A stretch of 64,000 bases of DNA from Acinetobacter sp. ANC 3903 (GCF_002135315.1 NZ_NEGA01000002.1:1-64000); one strand, 5' to 3'; shown: positions 1-8,554, numbered from the stretch's first letter. Made by a program: numbers and translations. The notes: generated by a model not told the origin, from the letters alone.

Positions 1-223
1 TCAAAACACCAAATCTGGCTCATCAATTTTCTGACATTAATTTCTCAAATAAACTTCGAGTCATTTCTACCATCAATCAATGAAAATAATTTCGATCAAT
101 CAACCAGTAAAAATCCACACAAGTTGTTCTTCATAATCTCTTAATGATCTTCTTGCTGATTCGTCACCAGCAAGCTAACGTTTAACACTTAACGTTTCGT
201 TTCATGTATCTCGTCGGGATGCA
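1..223 (-). promoter_or_regulatory. leader of an rRNA operon (upstream of 16S), runs off the left edge
   Basis: Read on the minus strand this matches what I recall of the transcribed leader in front of Acinetobacter 16S rRNA genes. It has a boxB-like hairpin (CTTGCTG/CAGCAAG arms at 152-158 and 168-174), a degenerate boxA-like stretch, a boxC-like TTGTGTGG (115-122) and a run ending GAGCCAGATTTGG near position 1. No reading frame of note crosses it. The 16S gene itself would start just outside the window. The identification rests on memory of the leader and on its layout, not on a database match. Confidence 0.7.
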
Positions 224-256
224 GCGTATTCTATAGAGTTTTTAAATCAACACAAC
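224..256 (-). promoter_or_regulatory. probable rRNA operon promoter (leftward)
   Basis: On the minus strand a TTGTGT -35-like hexamer (250-255) stands 16 bp before a TAGAAT -10 (228-233). The -10 is followed by a GC-containing discriminator (ACGC) of the kind seen at stringently controlled rRNA promoters. An AT-rich stretch upstream could act as an UP element, and a perfect TATAAT (minus strand, 261-266) may be a second -10, although I see no good -35 for it. Confidence 0.6.
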
Positions 257-423
257 CCCTATTATAGAATTTTCTACAATTTTGTATTCGAGTGTTTGTT
301 TTTTAACCCAGAAAGGTATTTTTAGCATATTTAAAGGTTATTTTGAGTGTTTTTTACACATTGCTACATTCATTTTTTAGATCATCTCGACCATTTTAAT
401 TTTTAATCTTCCCTCTCAAAATA

Positions 424-450
424 ATAAAACCAGCTTTATGCTGGTTTTAT
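424..450 (-). terminator. Rho-independent terminator after the DUF2057 gene
   Basis: ATAAAACCAGC and GCTGGTTTTAT pair around a 5-nt loop just past the stop of the leftward gene. The AT-rich flank gives a U-rich tail in both directions. Confidence 0.8.
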
Positions 451-459
451 TTAAACTTA

Positions 460-1134
460 TTAATTGGAATGCTCTGCTAGCCATGACATAAACTTCTGAC
501 GTTCTGCCTTATTTGCTTTTTGCCATAATTGAATCAGTTGCTGATCGCCAGTGATTGCTAAAGCTCCTGACTCACTAGAGGCAACTGCCGCTACTGTAGG
601 TTGAACTGCCGCTTGTATATATACAGGTGCAGGCTGATTCTCCACAGCTGTTTTCTTTTGAGTTAAATCTGTAGGTTTTGAAAATATACCCTGCCCCAGC
701 CAAGGTTTTTGCTCTGTGTTTGCACCCACTTGTTGAACCACTATCTGATTATTTTTATCAAACAGTGCCACAATAGGTTGTTCAGCATATTTTTTGGCAG
801 CTTCAAAATTTGCTGGTGCATTGACCAAGTCTAGTCGATATTCTGTACCATCTTTTAAATCTGGTGTTTTAATAGTAACAACACCAGATTTCACAATATC
901 GTGTTCACCATTCAAATGTTCAAAATACTGAGTGTAACGCACACTGATATTACTCGTACCTGCATCGACTTTATATTGATTGTTCTTGGCACGAAATAAT
1001 CCGGTATTAACTTCTTGATCATTCACCGCTAGAATTTTAATTTCTTCTGGAGCTGAAATAGTGACTGCCGAAAATGCAGCACCACTTACACTTACCATCA
1101 ATGCAGCTGCAGCAAAAGTTAATTTTAAGCTCAT
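460..1134 (-). CDS. secreted DUF2057 (YccT-like) family protein
   Basis: This protein of about 224 residues has a signal peptide of roughly 22 residues ending in a GAAFSA-type cleavage site. The mature part (VTISAPEEIKILAVNDQEV, then an all-beta stretch to about residue 140) resembles the DUF2057/YccT family, periplasmic proteins of unknown function. The C-terminal third is a low-complexity linker rich in A, V, P and Q, followed by a helical tail (LIQLWQKANKAERQKFMSWL). I chose the ATG at 1134 because the signal peptide begins there. The frame is open 20 codons further upstream, but that extension looks non-coding. The gene stands alone with its own terminator. The family call is by pattern, and the function is unknown. 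Confidence 0.75.
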   Translation of the reverse strand: MSLKLTFAAAALMVSVSGAAFSAVTISAPEEIKILAVNDQEVNTGLFRAKNNQYKVDAGTSNISVRYTQYFEHLNGEHDIVKSGVVTIKTPDLKDGTEYRLDLVNAPANFEAAKKYAEQPIVALFDKNNQIVVQQVGANTEQKPWLGQGIFSKPTDLTQKKTAVENQPAPVYIQAAVQPTVAAVASSESGALAITGDQQLIQLWQKANKAERQKFMSWLAEHSN

Positions 1135-1294
1135 CCCACTATCTCTTCTTTGAATATTAAAAATATATTGCACTATGCAATTAACAAATGACAATTTTAT
1201 GACAAAGCTATTTTCAATACAGCTGTATTTTCAAGACTTTGTTGAGATAAGCTTTGCAACTTAACTGATTTATCTGCAATTCGCCCTAGCAATA

Positions 1295-1321
1295 AAGAGA
1301 GTGCTGTTTTAGCACTCTCTT
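1295..1321 (-). terminator. terminator of the first nitroreductase gene
   Basis: A perfect 11-bp stem AAGAGAGTGCT/AGCACTCTCTT with a 5-nt loop is followed on the minus strand by a U-rich tail. It lies 25 bp past the stop of the nitroreductase. Confidence 0.85.
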
Positions 1322-1345
1322 AACTTCACTTAAATGAAACATTCA

Positions 1346-1939
1346 TCAGTCAAATCTTTTGAAACGCATACTATCATCAAGAAATGTTTTTTCTCCCGCT
1401 GATGCTTCAATTGAACCAAACACCAGTTCAGCACGTAACTTCCAGTTTTTAGGAATATCGAAAGTAGCTGCCACTTCATCATCAATTACAGGATTGTAAT
1501 GCTGTAAAGAAGCACCAATATGCTGTTCTGCCAATGATGACCATACGGCAAATTGTGCAATTCCGGTGGAATGCTCTGACCATGCCGGAAAATGTTCAGC
1601 ATATAAGGGAAATTGTTCTTGAAGCAACTTTACCGCGTCTTGATCTTCAAAAAACAATACCGTGCCATATCCTGCTGCAAAACTGTTAATTTTTGCATTG
1701 GTATTTTCAAATGCACTTTCTGGCACCATTTTACGTAACGTTTCGCGCACAATACTCCAGAATTTCGCATGCGATTCACCATATAAAGTCACCACACGTG
1801 AAGTTTGTGAATTGAAAGCAGAGGGGCTATTACGCACTGCATCTTTAATGACGTCTTCTATTTTATCTGCTGTGATCGGAACGTTTTGACCAATTGCATA
1901 AATAGTACGGCGTTGTTTCATATGGGCTAAAAATGACAT
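1346..1939 (-). CDS. nitroreductase family protein, Frm2-like
   Basis: This 197-residue FMN-dependent oxidoreductase belongs to the Frm2/fatty-acid-repression-mutant branch of the nitroreductase fold (COG3560 type). Branch hallmarks are visible: MKQRRTIYAIG near the start (about residues 7-17), SPSAFNSQTSRVV (about 38-50), AAGYGTVLFFEDQD (about 88-101), a WSEHSTGIAQFAVWSSLAE stretch and LQHYNP (about 144-149). A strong AAGGAAGG ribosome-binding site precedes the ATG. Bacterial members reduce nitro compounds in vitro, but the true substrate is unknown. The next gene upstream is a paralogue. It ends 189 bp away and has its own terminator, so the two are probably separate transcripts. Confidence 0.88.
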   Translation of the reverse strand: MSFLAHMKQRRTIYAIGQNVPITADKIEDVIKDAVRNSPSAFNSQTSRVVTLYGESHAKFWSIVRETLRKMVPESAFENTNAKINSFAAGYGTVLFFEDQDAVKLLQEQFPLYAEHFPAWSEHSTGIAQFAVWSSLAEQHIGASLQHYNPVIDDEVAATFDIPKNWKLRAELVFGSIEASAGEKTFLDDSMRFKRFD

Positions 1940-2088
1940 GGTTTCACCTTCCTTGAATTTTAATAAGCGTAATCAGAATATATTGATCTTATGTTAATTT
2001 TAGAATTATTCCACAATTAAAAAAGTGACATTGTGTTTTATTTATGGAACAGTTTCATAGCTGATTTTCAACTGATATAAAAATAAAA

Positions 2089-2109
2089 AAGCACCCATTA
2101 AAAGTGCTT
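2089..2109 (-). terminator. terminator of the second nitroreductase gene
   Basis: A short stem AAGCAC/GTGCTT with a 9-nt loop is followed on the minus strand by TTTTTTATTTT. It lies directly past the stop codon. Confidence 0.7.
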
Positions 2110-2128
2110 AATTGATACAGCGATGAGA

Positions 2129-2815
2129 TTAATTCAAAATTCTAAATCGTTCAGCGTTCTGAGGTTCCTGTTTGATCTCTGCTTGTTGCTCTATAGAACC
2201 GAATACCAGTTGTGCCCGTAACAACCAGGATTCATCAATATGAAAATGTTCCGAAACTGCCGTATCAATACTCGGATTATAATGTTGCAAACAAGCACCA
2301 ATACCTGAATCAGCCAAGGCTGTCCATACTGCATATTGCACCATACCCGATGTTTGCTCAGACCAAATTGGAAAATCATCGGCATTAAAAGGAATTTTCT
2401 TTTGCAATTTTTGTATGGTGCTCTGATCTTCATAGAACAGTACGGTTCCATATCCTGCCATACATTGCTCTATCTTCATTTCCGCACCGGCGAATACATG
2501 TACGGCAACTAATTTGCGTTGTACTTCTTTGACAATTTGCCAAAATTGCTCATGGGAATCACCAAATAAAACTATAATTCTAGAACTTTGAGAATTTAAC
2601 GCAGACGGACAACTTTTTACTGCTTCCTGAATAAGCTGGGTCAAATAAGCCTGGCTAAAATGAACCTTTTTCCCCAGCACATAAATACTCCGACGCTTTT
2701 TTAAATGATCGACAAAAGTTAATTCAGGAATCTCATCTGTGATTCTTTTTTTCAATTTCAAATCTTTGGTGATATCTGCCGTTAGAACCTGACCAATTTT
2801 ATCTAATAACGCCAC
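2129..2815 (-). CDS. nitroreductase family protein, Frm2-like paralogue
   Basis: This is a second Frm2-type nitroreductase (about 228 residues). It shares the signatures of its downstream neighbour: LKKRRSIYVLGKK, CPSALNSQSSRIIVL, AGYGTVLFYEDQS, WSEQTSGMVQYAVWTALA and LQHYNPSID. It differs by an N-terminal extension of about 30 residues. I chose the GTG at 2815 because GGGGAG lies seven bases upstream; a TTG at 2830 is an in-frame alternative. The pair looks like an old tandem duplication that has diverged. The flavoprotein role is inferred from the family, and the substrate is unknown. Confidence 0.85.
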   Translation of the reverse strand: MALLDKIGQVLTADITKDLKLKKRITDEIPELTFVDHLKKRRSIYVLGKKVHFSQAYLTQLIQEAVKSCPSALNSQSSRIIVLFGDSHEQFWQIVKEVQRKLVAVHVFAGAEMKIEQCMAGYGTVLFYEDQSTIQKLQKKIPFNADDFPIWSEQTSGMVQYAVWTALADSGIGACLQHYNPSIDTAVSEHFHIDESWLLRAQLVFGSIEQQAEIKQEPQNAERFRILN

Positions 2816-2943
2816 AGCAGTACTCCCCAATACAAATGCTAAGCTTGTAATATTTTTAATATTCTAGCGGTTTTATTGAGGGATCCTTTGAATTAGATAT
2901 TTTTGAATGTCGTTTTTTAAATCAAACAGTTATCGCAAAAACA

Positions 2944-2970
2944 ACAAACTCCGCATTTAGCGGAGTTTGT
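2944..2970 (-). terminator. terminator of ftsY
   Basis: A perfect 11-bp stem ACAAACTCCGC/GCGGAGTTTGT with loop ATTTA lies 17 bp past the ftsY stop. GTTGTTTTTG follows on the minus strand. Confidence 0.85.
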
Positions 2971-2987
2971 GTGAAATATAACGCATT

Positions 2988-4088
2988 TTACTTTTCAGTT
3001 TCAAATAACGCGGCAACAAATGATTTTGCCGAGAACGGACGTAAATCATCAATTTTCTCGCCCACACCAATAAAGCGAATAGGCACATGGGTACGGCTTG
3101 CAATGTTAAATAACACCCCACCTTTAGCGGTACCATCCAGTTTGGTAATGGTTAGTCCTGTCAAACCTACAGCTTCATCAAACATTTCAACTTGATTAAT
3201 TGCATTTTGACCTGTGCCTGCATCGACCACCAACATAATTTCATGCGGTGCTGTGGCATCAATTTTTTGCATCACTCGTTTTACTTTGGTGAGTTCCTGC
3301 ATTAAATTACTTTTATTATGTAAACGTCCTGCAGTATCAGCAATCAGGACATCTACACCTTTGGCACGTGCACTTTCAAAAGCATCAAAGATCACAGAAG
3401 CACTGTCTGCACCATGACCCTGTGCGACAACTGAAATATTATTGCGCTCACCCCAAATCTGAAGCTGTTCAGTGGCTGCTGCACGGAAGGTATCCCCCGC
3501 GGCCAGCATGACTTTTTTACCTTCACCCTGCAAGCGTTTAGCCAATTTACCAATGGTTGTGGTTTTACCCACACCATTTACACCCACCACCAAAATCACA
3601 AATGGATTTTTATTGGGGTCAATATGTAAAGGTTTAACACGCGGTGCCAGCAAAGCCACCAATTCTTCTTGCAGTGCTTTGTAAAGCGAGTGTGAATAGA
3701 TCAAATCGCCACGTTCAGTACGCTCAGTCAAGTTTGCAATAATGGTTTTAGTTGCCTCTACACCAATATCTGCAACCAGTAATTGCTCTTCAACTTCTTC
3801 CAGCAATTCATCATCGATTTCTTTACCACCAATGAGAATATTAACCATACCATCGGCAAGGTTTTTACGGGTTTTGGTCAACCCGACTTTCATGCGGCTG
3901 AAAAAGCCACCTTTAGATGAATCATCTTGTTCTGTTTCTGTGGCTACAGGCGCAGAAACAGCAGCTTGTTCATTTTGAGTTTCAACAATAGGGATATTTA
4001 CCGCAGGTAAATTCGGTAAAGTGACATCGTCATCCCCGATATCAGCATCAATCAAAAATTTATTTTGCCCATTAGATTGCTGTTGCAT
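2988..4088 (-). CDS. ftsY: signal recognition particle receptor FtsY
   Basis: FtsY is the SRP receptor GTPase that docks SRP-ribosome-nascent chain complexes at the inner membrane for co-translational insertion. This copy (366 residues) has a short acidic A domain up to about residue 60, then an N domain ([20 protein letters not shown], about 63-82). The G domain carries [16 protein letters not shown] (P-loop, about 168-183), [16 protein letters not shown] and [10 protein letters not shown]. The A domain is much shorter than in E. coli, as is usual in this group. No ftsE, ftsX or rsmD is next to it in the window. It is divergent from the M16 pair with about 170 bp between them. Confidence 0.97.
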   Translation of the reverse strand: MQQQSNGQNKFLIDADIGDDDVTLPNLPAVNIPIVETQNEQAAVSAPVATETEQDDSSKGGFFSRMKVGLTKTRKNLADGMVNILIGGKEIDDELLEEVEEQLLVADIGVEATKTIIANLTERTERGDLIYSHSLYKALQEELVALLAPRVKPLHIDPNKNPFVILVVGVNGVGKTTTIGKLAKRLQGEGKKVMLAAGDTFRAAATEQLQIWGERNNISVVAQGHGADSASVIFDAFESARAKGVDVLIADTAGRLHNKSNLMQELTKVKRVMQKIDATAPHEIMLVVDAGTGQNAINQVEMFDEAVGLTGLTITKLDGTAKGGVLFNIASRTHVPIRFIGVGEKIDDLRPFSAKSFVAALFETEK

Positions 4089-4257
4089 GCCGAATCCTTG
4101 AAAAGCATTGCGTTAAAAAACAAGAATTCTAGCATAGTTTTGTCGTGCATTTCCCAGTAGACATTGAACACACCAAAAACCAACAACTTAAGCTTGCTTT
4201 CAAATTAGAGTTTCTGAAAAATATTTATAAATTTAATTCATCACTTGGGTAAGTCTT

Positions 4258-5652
4258 GTGCTCAAAAGTTACCTCTCACTTTTTCCAAAGCTGACTTTTT
4301 CTAAAAAGTATATGTTAACGATCAGCTTGGTATTGCTTACGCTGCAAAGCGATTTGACGCAGGCAGAAACGCGGAGTGAACTGGCACGTACCACCTTTGA
4401 AACTACACTGAAGAATGGTTTAAAAGTGATTATCCGGGAAGACCACCGTTCTCCCATGGTGATGACACAAATTTGGTATCGCGTGGGCAGTAGTGATGAA
4501 TCGGGAAATTTATTAGGGATCTCACATGTACTGGAACATATGATGTTTAAAGGTACGCAAAAAGTTCCCAATGACGAGTTTACCCGCTTAAGCCGTATGT
4601 ATGGTGGCAGGGTCAATGCTTCGACTTTTACCAATTACACCAATTATTATCAGCTTTATCCTAAAACCTATTTACCGATGGCTTTGGAACTTGAAGCGGA
4701 TCGCATGAGCAACTTGTTGTTACGCCAACAAGATTTTGACCCGGAAATTAAAGTGGTTATGGAAGAACGGCGCTTGCGTACCGACGACAACCCGACAGCA
4801 CTGGCTTTTGAACGTTTTAAATGGATTACTTATCCAACCAACCATTATCGCCAACCGGTGATTGGATACATGAAAAACCTGCAAAACATTCAGCTGGAAG
4901 ATGTCAAAAAATGGTATCGAGACTGGTATAGTCCGAATAATGCCATCTTGATTATTGTCGGTGATGTAAATGCTGAAAATGCCTTGCTGCAAGTGCAAAA
5001 GTATTTTGCCGATATTCCTGCCCGAAAAACCCCGCCACGTAATGACGTATTAGAATTTGATCATGTTGGTTATCGGCATATGGAACTGAATCTGCCTGTT
5101 AAAGTGCCGAATCTGTTTATGGCCTGGAACGTGCGTTCGTTACCTACTGCAAAAAATCCGCAAGATGCTTATGCCTTAACCATTATTAAAAACATTTTGG
5201 ACAGTGGAATTTCTTCACGACTGCAAGATCGGCTGGTGCGCGATAAAAAAATATTGACCGCAGTCAGTGTGTCCTATGACCCTTATAGTCGCGGAGACAG
5301 CTTGGTGAGTATTTCGGCCTTGCCCGCGGAAGACGTGAGTTTGCAAGAGGCTGAAAAAGCTATTCAGGCTGAAATTGAGCTGTTAAAAACAGAGTTGATT
5401 AAGCCCGAAGAAGTCAATCGCGTGACAGCTAAATATGCCTCCAATTTAGTCTATAGCCAGGATGACATTGCTGGGCAAACCCGAATGATGGGTAATCTGG
5501 AAATCAATGGTTTAAGTTTTCGCTTGATGGATGAGTTACCAAAACATTTTGAAACCGTCAGTCCACAGGACATTCAGCGCGTGGCGAATGTTTATTTTAG
5601 CCGGGACAATCTGAGCACCTTATACCTTTCGCCTGAAAATAAAGCCCAATAA
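4258..5652 (+). CDS. M16 family zinc peptidase (active subunit), secreted
   Basis: This insulinase-type peptidase (464 residues) has the inverted zinc motif HVLEH (H90, E93, H94) followed by an ELEAD stretch near residue 145 that supplies the third ligand. It has an N-terminal signal sequence (hydrophobic about 19-30, cleavage near TQA/ETR), so it should act in the periplasm. The reading frame opens at a GTG; the ATG at 4312 is an alternative start that would leave a shorter signal peptide. The stop overlaps the ATG-containing start region of a second M16 protein without the zinc motif, so the two should form one heterodimeric enzyme, as in other bacterial M16B pairs. Substrates are unknown, with periplasmic peptides likely. 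Confidence 0.92.
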   Translation: MLKSYLSLFPKLTFSKKYMLTISLVLLTLQSDLTQAETRSELARTTFETTLKNGLKVIIREDHRSPMVMTQIWYRVGSSDESGNLLGISHVLEHMMFKGTQKVPNDEFTRLSRMYGGRVNASTFTNYTNYYQLYPKTYLPMALELEADRMSNLLLRQQDFDPEIKVVMEERRLRTDDNPTALAFERFKWITYPTNHYRQPVIGYMKNLQNIQLEDVKKWYRDWYSPNNAILIIVGDVNAENALLQVQKYFADIPARKTPPRNDVLEFDHVGYRHMELNLPVKVPNLFMAWNVRSLPTAKNPQDAYALTIIKNILDSGISSRLQDRLVRDKKILTAVSVSYDPYSRGDSLVSISALPAEDVSLQEAEKAIQAEIELLKTELIKPEEVNRVTAKYASNLVYSQDDIAGQTRMMGNLEINGLSFRLMDELPKHFETVSPQDIQRVANVYFSRDNLSTLYLSPENKAQ

Positions 5653-5663
5653 TGGAATTTACC

Positions 5664-7244
5664 ATGATCAAGCTACATTCTTTTCTTATTTTCAGTTGCA
5701 TGAGTTGGGCTCAAGCCGTCATGGCAGATGTGGATTTAGATACCATTCCAGATGACAATCCGACACAGCTTACCTCTATTTTGCTGTTACAGAGCTTAAA
5801 AACTGCCAATAAACAAAGTCAATTTTATGCCCCTTATGTGCATGAGCTGAAAAATAAATATAAAGTTCGCACGCTCTTTGTAGAATCAGCAGATTTGCCT
5901 ATGGTTGATGTTCAGCTGACATTCAATGCTGGCTCAGCCCGAGATGAAGAAATTGCACCCGGTTTATATGGCATTGCCAATATGGCGGCAAAACTGATTG
6001 ATGAAGGTACAGAAAACTATACGGCCAATGAAATTGCCAATGCTTTTGAAAGTGTGGGAGCGCGATTTAGTGCCCAAGCGTATCGGGATATGTTCATTGT
6101 AAAATTACGGGTATTATCTGATCCTCAAAAGCTTGAACCCGCCTTGGCGATGATGATGGAGCTTTTGAAGCATGCCAGCTTTGAAAAATCCCGTATCAGT
6201 CTGGTATTAAGCAACACGCAAGTCGGACAAAAGCAAATTCAGGAAAGCCCAAGCCGGATGATGAGTGTTCTGTTTTATCGGGCTTTATATGGGAAACATG
6301 CCTATGCCGAACCGATTAGCGGAACTCAGCATAGCATCAGCAAAATCACACCAGCACAATTAAGACAATTTAGTGATCAATTTTTGGTGGCACAAAACCT
6401 GAACATTGCCATCACAGGTCAACTCAGTAGCAAACAGGCACAGCAACTTTCTGAACGTATTGCCGGCAACCTGAAACAAGGTGAAAAAGCCAAACCCTTG
6501 GCTCAACCCGTCGATAAATCAAGTTTTGATATCCGTCACATTAAATTTAATTCCACTCAGGCACATGTCATGATGGGTCAATTAGGTCCCTCACGCTTCG
6601 ATCCGGATCGCCTGGCCCTGGAAGTTGCCAATCAAATGTTTGGTGGAAGTGGCTTCAACTCCATCTTGATGAAAGAACTGCGGGTTAAGCGCGGTTTGAG
6701 TTATGGGGCTTATAGTTCATTTTCCTTTAGCCAGGCTCCAGGAACCTTTAGCTTCAGCTACTCTACCCGTCAAGATCAACTGCTCGACAGCCTGAAAGTC
6801 GCCCATCAGGCTTTGGTCAATTTTGTCCAACAACCCATTGACCAGAAACAGCTGGAAGAAACCAAAGCAGGTATGTTACGTGCCTTTCCGAATAATTATA
6901 GTAGTAATGCCAACATTAACGCCCAGTTAGGTTCTATAGGATTTTACAACCAACCGGCAGACTACTTGAGTCACTATCCAAAATTATTAGAAAAAATTAC
7001 CGCACAAGATGTGCAGAATGCCATTCAAAAACATCTACATCCTGAACGTCTTACCATCATTGTAGTGAATGAGAAATTAGATAAAATCGCATTGGAAGCA
7101 GTACTAAAACAAGACCTGAATCCGCAAACTCCCAAAAACATACCTACAATCAAGCAGAACCCGGAAACTATTATTGCTCCGGTTGCAGAGGCGGTAACTG
7201 ATGCGCCTGTGTCATCTCCAACTGATGCGCCTGCATCAATTTAA
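5664..7244 (+). CDS. M16 family peptidase-like protein (non-catalytic subunit), secreted
   Basis: This is the partner of the preceding peptidase (about 526 residues). It has a signal peptide (hydrophobic FLIFSCMSWAQAVMA). The M16 fold is clear (LTFNAGSARDE, then RVKRGLSYGAYSSFS, the R/Y substrate-binding motif of the C-terminal half), but the HxxEH site is replaced by LIDEGT at about residues 111-116, so it cannot bind zinc in the usual way. The ATG at 5664 has GGAA six bases upstream; another ATG at 5652 overlaps the previous stop (TAATG). The tail is low-complexity (PVAEAVTDAPVSSPTDAPA) and overlaps a gene on the other strand. Confidence 0.92.
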   Translation: MIKLHSFLIFSCMSWAQAVMADVDLDTIPDDNPTQLTSILLLQSLKTANKQSQFYAPYVHELKNKYKVRTLFVESADLPMVDVQLTFNAGSARDEEIAPGLYGIANMAAKLIDEGTENYTANEIANAFESVGARFSAQAYRDMFIVKLRVLSDPQKLEPALAMMMELLKHASFEKSRISLVLSNTQVGQKQIQESPSRMMSVLFYRALYGKHAYAEPISGTQHSISKITPAQLRQFSDQFLVAQNLNIAITGQLSSKQAQQLSERIAGNLKQGEKAKPLAQPVDKSSFDIRHIKFNSTQAHVMMGQLGPSRFDPDRLALEVANQMFGGSGFNSILMKELRVKRGLSYGAYSSFSFSQAPGTFSFSYSTRQDQLLDSLKVAHQALVNFVQQPIDQKQLEETKAGMLRAFPNNYSSNANINAQLGSIGFYNQPADYLSHYPKLLEKITAQDVQNAIQKHLHPERLTIIVVNEKLDKIALEAVLKQDLNPQTPKNIPTIKQNPETIIAPVAEAVTDAPVSSPTDAPASI

Positions 7245-7491
7245 AATATTGGGCATAAGGAATCTGAGGTTGCTGCATCAGCAGCAAAGCCATTTCTTGA
7301 GTATCTGGATAATTGGCTTGAACTGAAAGTTTCACGACATTTTCAAATTGTTGAACCGAAATGGGGCGATGCAGAGCAATGAAAGCAAGACTCAGGATAA
7401 TGGCAATGATTGTAGCGATAAATCCGTTATAAATATCTTCAAGCTTTATTTGAGATTTTAATTGAACAATTTTTTGTAAAGCAATATGCAT
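7171..7491 (-). CDS. small membrane protein of unknown function
   Basis: This 106-residue protein has one clear transmembrane helix (about residues 24-42, GFIATIIAIILSLAFIALH) and a Q-rich C-terminal region with a QAHQL repeat. A good GAGGT ribosome-binding site precedes the ATG. Its last 74 bp overlap the 3' end of the M16 gene tail to tail, so each gene's tail is encoded antisense to the other. I do not recognise a family. The predicted helix and the ribosome-binding site support a real gene, while the overlapped C-terminus is less certain. Confidence 0.65.
   Translation of the reverse strand: MHIALQKIVQLKSQIKLEDIYNGFIATIIAIILSLAFIALHRPISVQQFENVVKLSVQANYPDTQEMALLLMQQPQIPYAQYFKLMQAHQLEMTQAHQLPPLQPEQ
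7196..7233. repeat. 24-bp-period tandem duplication in overlapping gene ends
   Basis: AACTGATGCGCCTG occurs at 7196-7209 and again at 7220-7233. On the plus strand it encodes the repeated TDAP of the M16 tail, and on the minus strand the repeated QAHQL of the membrane protein. Confidence 0.8.
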
Positions 7492-7518
7492 AACCTACCT
7501 CGAACTCAAGGTAGTGTA

Positions 7519-7589
7519 GGATGCGGCATGAATAAGCACAAGCAGATTTGCTCAATTTCGCCGCATTCGTAACAGAAATTGAGCAAATC
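7519..7589. repeat. long perfect inverted repeat with possible pseudoknot
   Basis: GATTTGCTCAATTTC (7545-7559) and GAAATTGAGCAAATC (7575-7589) form a perfect 15-bp stem with a 15-nt loop. The loop starts with GCCGCAT (7560-7566), the exact complement of ATGCGGC at 7521-7527. Extending by one G-U and one G-C pair on the plus strand gives nine pairs. No U-run follows on either strand, so it is not a standard terminator. It lies between two leftward genes. Confidence 0.75.
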
Positions 7590-7597
7590 AAAATGAT

Positions 7598-7960
7598 CTA
7601 GTAACCAACTACATTCCTGATGACCGCATAATAAAGCACCAGAGCAATAATCCCCATGACTAGGGCAATTGCAAATACACCCACCCCTCTTTCTGCATGC
7701 ACAGGATGCAGCTCATCATCATCCGCTATGCGCAGCAACTCACCATTATAGAGGCTATAAAAATCCTCACGTTGTTGCACATCGAGCTGGCGAGTAAAAT
7801 CATAAACCCTTTTACGCTGTGCCAAGCAAAAATTACCCAGATGAATTTCCTGGTGGAAAATGGCTTCATCCAAATTTCTACGATGCTGATGCGCGAGTTC
7901 AATGATTTGATCTGGAGTAGGAGGCAAATCAAAGGTGAAACCGTCTAATGTTTTTGTCAT
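7598..7960 (-). CDS. tail-anchored membrane protein of unknown function
   Basis: This 120-residue protein has a soluble, charged N-terminal part (about residues 1-90, with many H, R, E and Q residues and a QQREDFYSLYNGELLRI helix). One C-terminal transmembrane helix (about 93-113, GVFAIALVMGIIALVLYYAV) is followed by a very short tail, which suggests a C-tail-anchored topology. An excellent AAGGAG ribosome-binding site precedes the ATG. I do not recognise the family. The large inverted repeat lies directly downstream. Confidence 0.75.
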   Translation of the reverse strand: MTKTLDGFTFDLPPTPDQIIELAHQHRRNLDEAIFHQEIHLGNFCLAQRKRVYDFTRQLDVQQREDFYSLYNGELLRIADDDELHPVHAERGVGVFAIALVMGIIALVLYYAVIRNVVGY

Positions 7961-8182
7961 GTTATTCTCCTTATATTTTCAAATTCCTCTACTAAGATAC
8001 TAAGCAAAAATTATTTTGTATATTGTTTAATCATGTAACCTTGATTTTAATGCTATAGCCCACATATATTGTTTGACAATCTGAGTTCAATGTAATATTA
8101 CTTTAACAATACTTAGTTAAATTAGTATCAAGACAAATTTAATCGTCTTACTAGCAATCATAATTACAATAAGGAGTTTAAT

Positions 8183-8416
8183 ATGATTCAACAACTCTCT
8201 CCTCAAGATCTAGAACATGCATATGCAGATGCCGTGAATACCATTCAATCTCAAATGAATTTTTCAGATGCAGTTCAAAAATTGGAAGAAGTCGCTCGTG
8301 CCGGGCATGGTAAAGCCGCTTTATTTTTAGCAGAACTTTACTATCAAGGCTTCCGGGTAGAACGTGACTCGCTCAAAGCACAATATTGGCAGAAACTGGC
8401 CACGATGCAAGCCTAA
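8183..8416 (+). CDS. small Sel1-like repeat protein
   Basis: This 77-residue cytoplasmic protein carries one and a half Sel1/TPR-like helical units (AVQKLEEVARAGHGKAALFLAELYYQG, then DSLKAQYWQKLA). AAGGAG lies eight bases before the ATG. Sel1-type repeats mediate protein-protein contacts; the partner cannot be guessed from context. The gene has its own terminator and about 220 bp of AT-rich leader upstream. Confidence 0.8.
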   Translation: MIQQLSPQDLEHAYADAVNTIQSQMNFSDAVQKLEEVARAGHGKAALFLAELYYQGFRVERDSLKAQYWQKLATMQA

Positions 8417-8418
8417 TT

Positions 8419-8440
8419 AAACGTCACCAAGGTGGCGTTT
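8419..8440 (+). terminator. terminator of the Sel1-like gene
   Basis: AAACGTCACC pairs with GGTGGCGTTT (one G-U) and is followed by TTT. It begins three bases past the stop codon. Confidence 0.8.
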
Positions 8441-8554
8441 TTTAATCCCTTTTATTTTTAAATACATATTTATTTACATTGTTTCTCAAAGCTTACACAG
8501 AACTTTCATCTAAATTTCTTACAATAACTGCTGAATTCACTACATGTCTCTGGT

